A stretch of 64,000 nucleotides of DNA from Pseudothauera nasutitermitis (GTDB taxonomy: Bacteria > Pseudomonadota > Gammaproteobacteria > Burkholderiales > Rhodocyclaceae). The DNA is taken from contig NZ_SSOC01000003.1 of assembly GCF_004801295.1 (NCBI RefSeq), forward strand, positions 1 to 64,000, read 5' to 3'. Below the pieces are notes generated by a model. That model did no database searches, was not told the origin of the DNA, and saw only the letters and a list, made by a program, of their open reading frames with translations. Position numbers and translations under genes: made by a program. This document shows, in pieces, positions 49,260 through 57,085 of this stretch (its first letter is position 1; every line of letters starts with the position of its first letter).

Positions 49260-50699
49260 TTGAGCCGCAAGCTGTTCATCGGCGCACGCCTGCGCCGCCT
49301 GCGCGAACAGGGCGGGCAGAGCCAGGCGGCATTGGCCGGGCGCCTGGGCATCTCGCTGAGCTACGTGTGCCAGCTGGAGAACAACCAGCGCCCGGTGAGC
49401 GCCCCGCTGCTGCTGAAGCTGGTGCAGGTCTTTCAGTGCGACATCGCGGAGTTTTCCGAGGAGCAGGACAAGCGCCTGCTGCACGAGCTACAGGCGGTGT
49501 GCCTGGACCGCGGCGTAGTCGGCGAGCGCATCGCCCCCGCGCAACTGGCGCGCATGGTGGAGCACGTGCCGGACATCGCGGCAGCCTTCGTCAGCCTCGC
49601 CGAGCGCCATCAGCGCCTGCGCGAGGAATACGCGCAGGTCATCGAGCGCTTCCGCGGCGAGCCGGCCGGCGTGTCGCCCACGCCGCTGCCGCACGAGGAA
49701 GTGCGCGATTTCTTCAACCGCCGCGACAACCACATCGACACGCTCGACACCCAGGCCGAGGCCCTCGCGCAGGCACTCGCCCTGCGCCCCGGCGAGCGCG
49801 CCGCCGCCCTGCGGGAAGTGCTGCGCCAACGCCACGGCGTGGACACGCTGGCCTCGGACTTCGACGATTTCGGCGTGCTGCGCCGCTTCGACGCGCGCCG
49901 CCGCCGGCTGGAGATTGCCGCCGGGCTCAGCGACGCCCAGCAGGCCTTCCAGCTCGCCACCCAGCTCGCGCTGCTCGAACAGCTCGAACGCATCGACGGG
50001 GAAATCGCCGCCGCCGGCCTCGCCGATGCGCACAGCCGGGGCCTCGCCCGGCAGGGGCTCGCCCACTACTTCGCCGGCGCCCTGCTGCTGCCCTATGGCG
50101 AATTCCTGCATGCCGCGCGCGCGGCGCGCTACGACATCGAAGCCCTGCAACGGCGCTTCGCGGTGGGTTTCGAAACCGTCTGCCACCGCCTGTCCACCCT
50201 GCAACGCAGCGGCGCGCGCGGCGTGCCCTTCTACCTCGTGCGCGTGGACCGCGCGGGCAACATCTCCAAGCGCCAGAGCGCCACGGCCTTCCACTTCGCC
50301 CACCACGGCGGCGCCTGTCCGCTGTGGCACGTGCACGACGCCTTCGCCCACCCCGGACAGATTCTCGTCCAGACCGCGGAAATGCCGGACGGCACGCGCT
50401 TCTTCGGCATCGCGCGCAGCATCGGGCGCGGCGGGGGCGGCTGGCGGACGCCGCGCAAGTCCTTCGCCATCGGCCTGGGCTGCGAACTGCCGCATGCGCG
50501 CGAACTGGTGTACGCCGACGGGCTGGACCTTGCCGCGCCGCGCGAGGTGGTGCCCATCGGTCCGGGCTGCCGCGTATGCCCGCGCGCCGACTGCGTGCAG
50601 CGCGCCTTCCCGCCCGCCGGCAAGCCGCTGGAGACCAGCGTGGATGCGGAATTTCTGGGCGCCTACCGCTTCGGGGACGAGCACGGCATGCACGGGTAA
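49260..50699 (+). CDS. ScfR/RamB-type short-chain acyl-CoA-responsive regulator
   Basis: A 479-residue protein. It begins with an XRE helix-turn-helix ([37 protein letters not shown]), continues with an ImmA/IrrE-like peptidase-fold domain ([38 protein letters not shown]) and a C-terminal domain with conserved cysteines ([18 protein letters not shown]). Relatives (ScfR, RamB, PrpC regulators) respond to short-chain acyl-CoA and control acetate, propionate and methylcitrate genes. The start is TTG after AAGGAGGAGACA. Divergence from mmsA suggests control of the valine operon. Confidence 0.88.
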   Translation: MSRKLFIGARLRRLREQGGQSQAALAGRLGISLSYVCQLENNQRPVSAPLLLKLVQVFQCDIAEFSEEQDKRLLHELQAVCLDRGVVGERIAPAQLARMVEHVPDIAAAFVSLAERHQRLREEYAQVIERFRGEPAGVSPTPLPHEEVRDFFNRRDNHIDTLDTQAEALAQALALRPGERAAALREVLRQRHGVDTLASDFDDFGVLRRFDARRRRLEIAAGLSDAQQAFQLATQLALLEQLERIDGEIAAAGLADAHSRGLARQGLAHYFAGALLLPYGEFLHAARAARYDIEALQRRFAVGFETVCHRLSTLQRSGARGVPFYLVRVDRAGNISKRQSATAFHFAHHGGACPLWHVHDAFAHPGQILVQTAEMPDGTRFFGIARSIGRGGGGWRTPRKSFAIGLGCELPHARELVYADGLDLAAPREVVPIGPGCRVCPRADCVQRAFPPAGKPLETSVDAEFLGAYRFGDEHGMHG

Positions 50700-50811
50700 C
50701 GCGCCCCGGGGTGAGGCCGTAACACACCGAAGACCCGCCTCTCGCGACGCTTCAGGACGAACAAAGAGGAGGGTTCTGCGGCCCCGCCTGATCGCGGCGC
50801 AGGCAGACCGA

Positions 50812-53031
50812 TCACGGACAGACCGCAAGACCATCCAAAGCCGCCGCCCTGGCGCGCGCGCCGTGCAGCTTTTTGTAGCTGTCGATCAGGCGCTGGTGCC
50901 GGTCCAGCCCTTCCAGCTGCATGCTCGTCGGCGTCAGGCCGAAGAATCGCACGCTGCCATCCACCGAGCCCATCACCGCATCCATCCTCGGATTGCCGAA
51001 CATCCGGCGGAAATTGGCCTCGTAATCGTCCAGTTCCAGTTCGTCATCCAGCAGCACCTCCAGCACCACATTCATGGCCTGGTAGAACAATCCGCGCTCG
51101 ACCGTGTTTTCGTTGTACTGCAAAAAGGCTTCCACCGACTCTTTCGCCGCGTCGAACTGCCGCAAGGCCAGGCGGATCAACAATTTCAGTTCCAGAATCG
51201 TCAACTGGCCCCAGACCGTATTTTCATCGAACTCGATACCGATCAAGGTGATGATGTCGGTGTAGTCATCCAGCTCGCTGTCTTCCAGCCGCTCAAGCAG
51301 CGCTTCCAGGCCGGCATCGTCCAGACGGTGCAGATTCAGGATGTCTTCGCGGAACAGCAGCGCCTTGTTGGTGTTGTCCCAGACCAGATCCTCCACCGGA
51401 TACACTTCCGAATAGCCCGGCACCAGAATCCGGCAGGCCGTGGCGCCCAGATTCTCGTACACCGCCACGTACACTTCCTTGCCCATGCCTTCGAGCAGGC
51501 CGAACAAGGTGGCGGCCTCCCCGGCGTTGGCGTTTTCACCTTGGCTGGTGAAATCCCATTCGACGAAATCGTAATCCGCCCTGGCACTGAAAAAACGCCA
51601 AGACACCACGCCGCTGGAATCGATGAAGTGCTCGACGAAGTTGTTCGGCTCGGTCACCGCATTGCTTTCAAAAGTGGGCCGGGGCAAATCGTTCAGCCCT
51701 TCAAAACTGCGCCCCTGCAGCAACTCCGTAAGGCTGCGCTCCAGCGCCACCTCCAGGCTCGGGTGGGCGCCGAACGAAGCGAACACACCGCCGGTACGCG
51801 GATTCATCAAGGTCACGCACATCACCGGAAACGCCCCGCCCAGCGACGCATCCTTCACCAGCACCGGAAAACCCTGCTGCTCCAGGGCCTGAATGCCCGC
51901 CACAATGCCGGGATATTTCGCCAGCACTGCGTGCGGCACATCGGGCAGTGCGATTTCACCTTCCAGGATTTCGCGCTTGACCGCCCGTTCGAATATTTCC
52001 GACAGGCATTGCACCTGCGCTTCGGCCAAGGTATTGCCCGCGCTCATGCCGTTGCTGAGAAACAGGTTGTCGATCAGGTTGCTTGGAAAGTACACCACCT
52101 CGCCGTCCGACTGGCGCACGTACGGCAGCGCGCAAATGCCGCGCTCGACGTTGCCGGAATTGGTGTCGTACAGATGCGAGCCGCGCAACTCGCCATCGGG
52201 GTCGTAGATTTCCAGGCAGTACTCGTCGAGCATGCCGGCCGGCAGCGCGTCCCCGGGGCCCGGCTGGAACCAGCGCTCGTCGGGGTAATGCACGAACGCC
52301 GCATTGGCGATGTCTTCCCCCCAGAACTGGTCATTGTAGAAATGATTGCAATTCGTCCGCTCGATGAATTCGCCCAGCGCCGACGCCAACGCGCTTTCCT
52401 TGGTCGCCCCCTTGCCATTGGTGAAGCACATCGGCGAGTGCGCGTCGCGGATGTGCAGCGACCACACATTGGGCACCAGATTGCGCCACGAAGCGATCTC
52501 GATCTTCATGCCGAGGCCCGCCAGCACGCCCGACAGGTTGGCGATGGTTTGTTCCAGCGGCAAATCCTTGCCCGCGATACAGGTCTTCGTTTCCGCAGCC
52601 GAATCCAGCATCAGCAATGACTGCGCATCGGCATCCAGATTCTCCACCTCTTCGATCACGAACTCCGGTCCGGTCTGCACGACCTTCTTCACCGTGCAGC
52701 GTTCGATGGAGCGCAGAATGCCCTGGCGATCCTTGGCGGAAAGTTCCTCCGGCAATTCAACCTGTATCTTGAAAATCTGCTTGTAGCGGTTTTCCGGATC
52801 GACAATATTGTTCTGCGACAGACGGATGTTATCGGTCGGAATATTGCGGGTCTCGCAGTACAACTTCACGAAATACGCCGCGCACAAAGCCGATGACGCC
52901 AGAAAATAGTCGAACGGCCCCGGCGCCGAGCCATCGCCCTTGTAGCGGATGGGCTGATCGGCGATGACCGTGAAGTCGTCGAATCGGGCTTCGAGGCGAA
53001 GCTTGTCGAGAAAATTGACCTTGATTTCCAT
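50812..53031 (-). CDS. OsmC domain-YcaO domain fusion protein
   Basis: A 739-residue two-domain protein. Residues 1-140 are an OsmC-like domain (EARFDDFTVIADQPIRYKGD, ASSALCAAYFVKLYCETRNI). From about 165 is a YcaO ATP-binding domain (TNGKGATKESALASALGEFI, ERTNCNHFYNDQFWGE, AEAQVQCLSEIFERAVKREI, SFGAHPSLEVALERSLTELL), then an acidic helical tail to the end. E. coli YcaO acts with RimO in beta-methylthiolation of ribosomal protein S12; other YcaO enzymes make azoles or thioamides in peptides. The lack of a precursor peptide or dehydrogenase nearby favours the housekeeping role. It is convergent with the ScfR-like gene. Confidence 0.88.
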   Translation of the reverse strand: MEIKVNFLDKLRLEARFDDFTVIADQPIRYKGDGSAPGPFDYFLASSALCAAYFVKLYCETRNIPTDNIRLSQNNIVDPENRYKQIFKIQVELPEELSAKDRQGILRSIERCTVKKVVQTGPEFVIEEVENLDADAQSLLMLDSAAETKTCIAGKDLPLEQTIANLSGVLAGLGMKIEIASWRNLVPNVWSLHIRDAHSPMCFTNGKGATKESALASALGEFIERTNCNHFYNDQFWGEDIANAAFVHYPDERWFQPGPGDALPAGMLDEYCLEIYDPDGELRGSHLYDTNSGNVERGICALPYVRQSDGEVVYFPSNLIDNLFLSNGMSAGNTLAEAQVQCLSEIFERAVKREILEGEIALPDVPHAVLAKYPGIVAGIQALEQQGFPVLVKDASLGGAFPVMCVTLMNPRTGGVFASFGAHPSLEVALERSLTELLQGRSFEGLNDLPRPTFESNAVTEPNNFVEHFIDSSGVVSWRFFSARADYDFVEWDFTSQGENANAGEAATLFGLLEGMGKEVYVAVYENLGATACRILVPGYSEVYPVEDLVWDNTNKALLFREDILNLHRLDDAGLEALLERLEDSELDDYTDIITLIGIEFDENTVWGQLTILELKLLIRLALRQFDAAKESVEAFLQYNENTVERGLFYQAMNVVLEVLLDDELELDDYEANFRRMFGNPRMDAVMGSVDGSVRFFGLTPTSMQLEGLDRHQRLIDSYKKLHGARARAAALDGLAVCP

Positions 53032-53189
53032 ACGGGAATTCCAGAAACGCTTGAATCGAATGGGCCGCCATTATCGTGGTTTCCCGCCGGGAAAACCGAT
53101 CTTCTTGGCAGCGGAAACATGCGGCATACCGGCGCCGGCAAGGGCATCCACGCGCGCCCTGCGCGCCGGGGCAGGCTCAGCCCTGGCTC

Positions 53190-53313
53190 CGGATCGCTCA
53201 ACGGATGCGCTCCGCTGTGCCGCGCCCTGAAATGATCCTCGACGGCCTCTTCCGGCATGTCCGCCAGCGTGGCGTACTGCCAGCGCGGACTGCGGTCCTT
53301 GGGGCAAATGCTG
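53190..53313 (-). pseudogene. C-terminal remnant of a 3-hydroxyisobutyryl-CoA hydrolase gene
   Basis: The minus strand reads PKDRSPRWQYATLADMPEEA then VEDHFRARHSGAHPLSD, which aligns closely with the last 40 residues of the hydrolase at 44451-45593 (DKDHQPRWRYATLDAVPDEA, VEDHFKPRYGGPHPLAD). No start codon or remaining body is present and the frame runs on past the expected end. It is a decayed partial copy. Confidence 0.75.
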
Positions 53314-53327
53314 ATCGCTATCCATTC

Positions 53328-53369
53328 TTGATAGAGGTCAATCAACCTATAGTAGGCCGCGAGTAATAT
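53328..53369 (+). promoter_or_regulatory. FNR/Anr-type class II promoter of the anaerobic ribonucleotide reductase
   Basis: TTGATAGAGGTCAA (53328-53341) matches the FNR consensus TTGAT-N4-ATCAA with one difference. A -10-like TAATAT lies at 53364-53369. This places the box centre about 41.5 bases before the expected transcript start, the class II activation position. The nrdD start follows at 53401. Confidence 0.65.
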
Positions 53370-53400
53370 CGCACTACATTTAGTACGAAAGGTGATTTCC

Positions 53401-55431
53401 ATGCACAACCCCACCCAGGCCGACCCGGCCACTCTGCCCCACGAAGCGATCAAGCGCGATGGACGACGCGCGCCCTTCGACGCCATCAAGATCCAGGCCG
53501 CGCTGCGCCGCGCCGGCGCCGCCAGCGGCGAGTTCGGCGATGCCGAGGCCGGCCGGCTCACCGCCCGTGTGCTGCGCGTGCTCGGCCACCGCTTCGGCCA
53601 CCATGCGGTGCATATCGAGCAGATCCAGGACGTGGTGGAGGAAACCCTGATCGCCGACGGCCTCACCGCCACCGCGCGCGCCTACATCGTCTACCGCGAA
53701 CAGCACGCCGTGCTGCGCGGCGAGCGCAAGGTGCAGGTGGACGTGGAAGCCTCGGTCAACGAATACCTCACCCGCGCCGACTGGCGGGTCAATGCCAACG
53801 CCAACCAGGGCTATTCGCTGGGCGGGCTGATCCTCAACGTGGCCGGCAAGGTCACCGCCAACTACTGGCTGTCGCACGTCTACCCGCCCGAGGTGGGCGC
53901 CGCGCACCGCGAGGGCGACCTCCACATCCACGACCTGGACATGCTGTCCGGCTACTGCGCGGGCTGGTCGCTGCGCACCCTGCTGCACGAGGGCCTCAAC
54001 GGCGTCCCGGGCAAGGTGGAAGCCGGCCCGCCCAAACACATGTCGAGCGCGGTGGGACAGATCGTGAATTTCCTCGGCACCATGCAGAACGAATGGGCGG
54101 GGGCGCAGGCCTTCTCGTCCTTCGATACCTACATGGCGCCCTTCGTGCGCAAGGACAACATGCGCTACGAGGAGGTCCGCCAGCACATCCAGGAACTCAT
54201 CTACAACCTCAACGTGCCCTCGCGCTGGGGCACGCAGACGCCCTTCACCAACCTCACCTTCGACTGGACCTGCCCGGACGACCTGAAGGAGCAGATCCCC
54301 GTCATCGCCGGCGAGGAAATGCCCTTCGCCTACGGCGACCTGCAGGCCGAGATGGACCTGATCAACCGCGCCTACATCGAGGTCATGTCCGCCGGCGACG
54401 CCAAGGGCCGGGTGTTCACCTTTCCCATCCCGACCTACAACATCACCCCGGACTTTCCGTGGGAGTCGGACAACGCCGCGCTGCTGTTCGACATGACCGC
54501 CAAGTACGGCCTGCCCTACTTCCAGAATTTCGTGAACTCGGAACTGCAGCCCAACATGGTGCGCTCCATGTGCTGCCGCCTGCAACTCGACCTGCGCGAA
54601 CTGCTCAAGCGCGGCAACGGCCTGTTCGGCAGCGCCGAGCAGACCGGCAGCCTGGGCGTGGTGACGATCAACTGCGCCCGCCTGGGCTATCTTTTCCGTG
54701 GCGACGAAGCGGGCTTGTTCGCCCGCCTGGACGCCCTGCTGGAAATCGGCCGCAGCAGCCTGGAGATCAAGCGCAAGCTGATCCAGCGCCTCATCGACCA
54801 GGGCCTGTTCCCCTACACCAAGCGCTATCTCGGCACGCTGCGCAACCACTTCTCCACGCTGGGGGTGAACGGCATCAACGAGATGATCCGCAACTTCAGC
54901 GCGGACACCGAGGACGTCACCACCGAATGGGGCCACGCCTTCGCCGTACGCCTGCTCGACCACGTGCGCGCGCGCATGACCGCCTTCCAGGAAGAAACCG
55001 GGCATATGTACAACCTGGAAGCCACCCCGGCCGAGGGCACCACCTACCGCTTCGCCCGCGAGGACAAGAAACGCTGGCCGGACATCCTGCAGGCCGGCAC
55101 CGCCGAGCAGCCCTACTACACCAACTCCTCGCAACTGCCCGCCGGCTTCACCGACGACCCCTTCGAAGCCCTCGCGCGCCAGGAAGCCCTGCAACGCAAA
55201 TACACCGGTGGCACGGTGCTGCACCTCTACATGGGCGAGCGTCTGTCCAGCGGCGAGGCGTGCAAGCGCCTGGTGCGCCGTGCGCTGGAAAACTTCCGCC
55301 TGCCCTACATCACCGTGACGCCGACCTTCTCCATCTGCCCGGCGCACGGCTACCTGGCCGGCGAGCACGCCTTCTGCCCGAAGTGCGACGAGGAGCGCCT
55401 GGCCGCCAAGCGGGCACGGCTCGCGGCCTGA
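53401..55431 (+). CDS. nrdD: anaerobic ribonucleotide reductase large subunit, lacking the glycyl-radical segment
   Basis: A 676-residue class III reductase. An ATP-cone domain occupies about 15-105 (IKRDGRRAPFDAIKIQAALR). Catalytic cysteines are visible at C186 (MLSGYCAGWSL) and C391/C392 (RSMCCRLQLDLREL), and a C-terminal zinc site at CPAHGYLAGEHAFCPKCDEE. The protein then stops after AAKRARLAA, before the RVxGYxRPV glycyl-radical motif that normally follows the zinc site; that motif is encoded by the next gene. The ATG at 53401 has AAAGGTGA upstream; a GTG at 53392 is possible. It reduces ribonucleoside triphosphates during anaerobic growth. Confidence 0.93.
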   Translation: MHNPTQADPATLPHEAIKRDGRRAPFDAIKIQAALRRAGAASGEFGDAEAGRLTARVLRVLGHRFGHHAVHIEQIQDVVEETLIADGLTATARAYIVYREQHAVLRGERKVQVDVEASVNEYLTRADWRVNANANQGYSLGGLILNVAGKVTANYWLSHVYPPEVGAAHREGDLHIHDLDMLSGYCAGWSLRTLLHEGLNGVPGKVEAGPPKHMSSAVGQIVNFLGTMQNEWAGAQAFSSFDTYMAPFVRKDNMRYEEVRQHIQELIYNLNVPSRWGTQTPFTNLTFDWTCPDDLKEQIPVIAGEEMPFAYGDLQAEMDLINRAYIEVMSAGDAKGRVFTFPIPTYNITPDFPWESDNAALLFDMTAKYGLPYFQNFVNSELQPNMVRSMCCRLQLDLRELLKRGNGLFGSAEQTGSLGVVTINCARLGYLFRGDEAGLFARLDALLEIGRSSLEIKRKLIQRLIDQGLFPYTKRYLGTLRNHFSTLGVNGINEMIRNFSADTEDVTTEWGHAFAVRLLDHVRARMTAFQEETGHMYNLEATPAEGTTYRFAREDKKRWPDILQAGTAEQPYYTNSSQLPAGFTDDPFEALARQEALQRKYTGGTVLHLYMGERLSSGEACKRLVRRALENFRLPYITVTPTFSICPAHGYLAGEHAFCPKCDEERLAAKRARLAA

Positions 55432-55459
55432 TCACCCAATTTTCCCCAAGGAGCACGCC

Positions 55460-55657
55460 ATGAACATGCATTCCGCCACCGAAACCCGGCACCTCGCCGA
55501 CACCATCACCCTCAGCGACGACGAGCGCCAGCCCTGCGAAGTGTGGACGCGCGTGATGGGCTACCACCGCCCGGTCGCCAGTTTCAACACCGGCAAGAAG
55601 GGCGAGCATGCCGAACGGCGCTTCTTCGCCGAGAACCGCTGCGCGCTCGGCGGCTGA
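55460..55657 (+). CDS. separate glycyl-radical subunit of the anaerobic ribonucleotide reductase
   Basis: A 65-residue protein with CEVWTRVMGYHRPVASFNTG then KKGEHAERRFF, matching the C-terminal glycyl-radical segment of single-chain NrdD enzymes (RVxGYxRPVxxFNxGKxxE); Gly34 is the candidate radical site. It has its own ATG and ribosome site (AAGGAGCACGCC) 28 bases after the nrdD stop and is followed 13 bases later by nrdG. It should associate with the large subunit and be activated by NrdG. Confidence 0.88.
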   Translation: MNMHSATETRHLADTITLSDDERQPCEVWTRVMGYHRPVASFNTGKKGEHAERRFFAENRCALGG

Positions 55658-55670
55658 ACCCGGCCCCCGC

Positions 55671-56270
55671 ATGCACGCCCTGCGCGTCGGCGGCCTCACG
55701 CCGCTGACCACCATCGACTTTCCCGGCCGGCTCGCCGCCGTGGTGTTCTGCCAGGGCTGCCCGTGGCGCTGCGGCTACTGCCACAACCCGCAGTTGATTG
55801 CGGCGGGCGCGGCGCCGGAGCGGCCGTGGCAGGCGGTGCTGGATTTCCTCGCCCGGCGGCGCGGGCTGCTCGACGGCGTGGTGTTCTCCGGTGGCGAACC
55901 CACCTTGCAGGCGGCGCTGCCGGAGGCGCTGCGCGAGGTCAGGGCGATGGGGTTCGAAACCGCGCTGCACACCGCCGGCATGTACCCGGAGCGCCTCGCC
56001 GCCGTGCTGCCGCTGCTCGATTGGGTGGGGCTGGACATCAAGGCGCCGGCGCAACACTACGACGCCATCACCGCCACGCCCGGCAGCGCGGACGCCGTGC
56101 AGCGCTCGCTGGACCTGCTGCTGGCCAGCGGCGTGGAGCACGAATGCCGCACCACCTGGCACGCTGGGCTGTTCAGCCGGGAAGAACTCGACCGCCTGGG
56201 CGACGGACTGAAGGCGCGTGGCGTGCGGCGCTGGCAGGTTCAGGAGTGCCGCCAGGGTCAGCGGCAGTAG
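55671..56270 (+). CDS. nrdG: anaerobic ribonucleotide reductase activating enzyme
   Basis: A 199-residue radical-SAM activase. The cluster motif is CQGCPWRCGYCHNPQLI (CxxxCxxC), followed by VVFSGGEPTLQAALPE and WVGLDIKAPAQHYDAI. It uses S-adenosylmethionine to create the glycyl radical, here presumably on the separate 65-residue subunit. The ATG at 55671 matches the family start; the upstream frame overlaps that subunit and is not needed. Confidence 0.92.
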   Translation: MHALRVGGLTPLTTIDFPGRLAAVVFCQGCPWRCGYCHNPQLIAAGAAPERPWQAVLDFLARRRGLLDGVVFSGGEPTLQAALPEALREVRAMGFETALHTAGMYPERLAAVLPLLDWVGLDIKAPAQHYDAITATPGSADAVQRSLDLLLASGVEHECRTTWHAGLFSREELDRLGDGLKARGVRRWQVQECRQGQRQ

Positions 56271-56305
56271 GCGGGCGCCGTCGGCACCCGGCAGAAGAAG
56301 CCGGA

Positions 56306-56896
56306 TCAGGCCGCTTGCAGCGCCGCCGGCGTGCATCCCGCGCGCGTCCGGCGCGCGGCGGTGTATTCCCGCCACGTCCGTTCGGCCTGCGCCGCGTCGT
56401 GCATTTCCAACGCAGCCAGCAGGGCCGGCGCGGCGCTGTCCAGCAGTTCGGCCTCGTCCCGGCCGAAAGCGGGCCCCAGGGCCAGCAGGAGCTTTTCGCG
56501 CAGGCGGGTGATGGCTTCGGCCGCATAGCGGTTGCCCGAGGTTTCCAGCAGGCGGAGGTAATCCACCTTCCCGGCCACCTCCAGGCCGTGATGCGCGATC
56601 TCGCTCACGGCATAGCCTTCCAGCAGTTCCAGCACGTCGAACAAGGCGCGCACGTCGGCCGCGGAAAACTCGGCCACGCAGCAGCCGCGGCGCGGTTCGA
56701 TCAGCACCAGCCCCTCATGGGCCAGCACTTTCATCGCCTCGCGCACCGGCGTGCGGCTGACGCCGTAGCCCGAGGCCAGCGCGGCCTCGTCCAGCGCCGC
56801 CCCGGGCGGCAGTTCGTGGGCGAAGATGCGTTCGCGCAGCGAGTCCGCGATGGCCTCGTAGAGCGCCCGCGGGCGCAGCAGATCGTCGTCGTTCAT
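56306..56896 (-). CDS. GntR-family (FadR/FCD) regulator
   Basis: A 196-residue regulator. The winged helix has LYEAIADSLRERIFAHELPP, then LASGYGVSRTPVREAMKVLA; the C-terminal FCD-type helical domain (LFDVLELLEGYAVSEIAHHG) binds small organic acids. It is encoded 190 bases downstream of pyruvate carboxylase on the same strand, so it may control this pyc/prp group, perhaps in response to a methylcitrate-cycle or pyruvate-family acid. The ATG at 56896 has GGAGATG upstream; the longer frame to 57007 is less likely. Confidence 0.85.
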   Translation of the reverse strand: MNDDDLLRPRALYEAIADSLRERIFAHELPPGAALDEAALASGYGVSRTPVREAMKVLAHEGLVLIEPRRGCCVAEFSAADVRALFDVLELLEGYAVSEIAHHGLEVAGKVDYLRLLETSGNRYAAEAITRLREKLLLALGPAFGRDEAELLDSAAPALLAALEMHDAAQAERTWREYTAARRTRAGCTPAALQAA

Positions 56897-57085
56897 CTTG
56901 GTGCATCTCCGTTTGCAGGCCCGCGGCGTGGCTTCCTTGCTGCGGAACAGCTGCCGGCTGCCGGTACGGCATTGATGTGACGGGGTTTCCCTCCCACAGT
57001 CCGGCATGACCCCGTCACGAAGCTCATGCCGGCCTTGAACCTTGTACGTACCGCGCGATGGTGGCGGATGCCGGTGCCAGCCCGG

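Noticed and set aside
55429-55460. Frameshift joining nrdD to the glycyl-radical segment
   Set aside because: The large gene ends with a normal stop, and the small one has a clear AAGGAG site and ATG, so two genes are the better reading.
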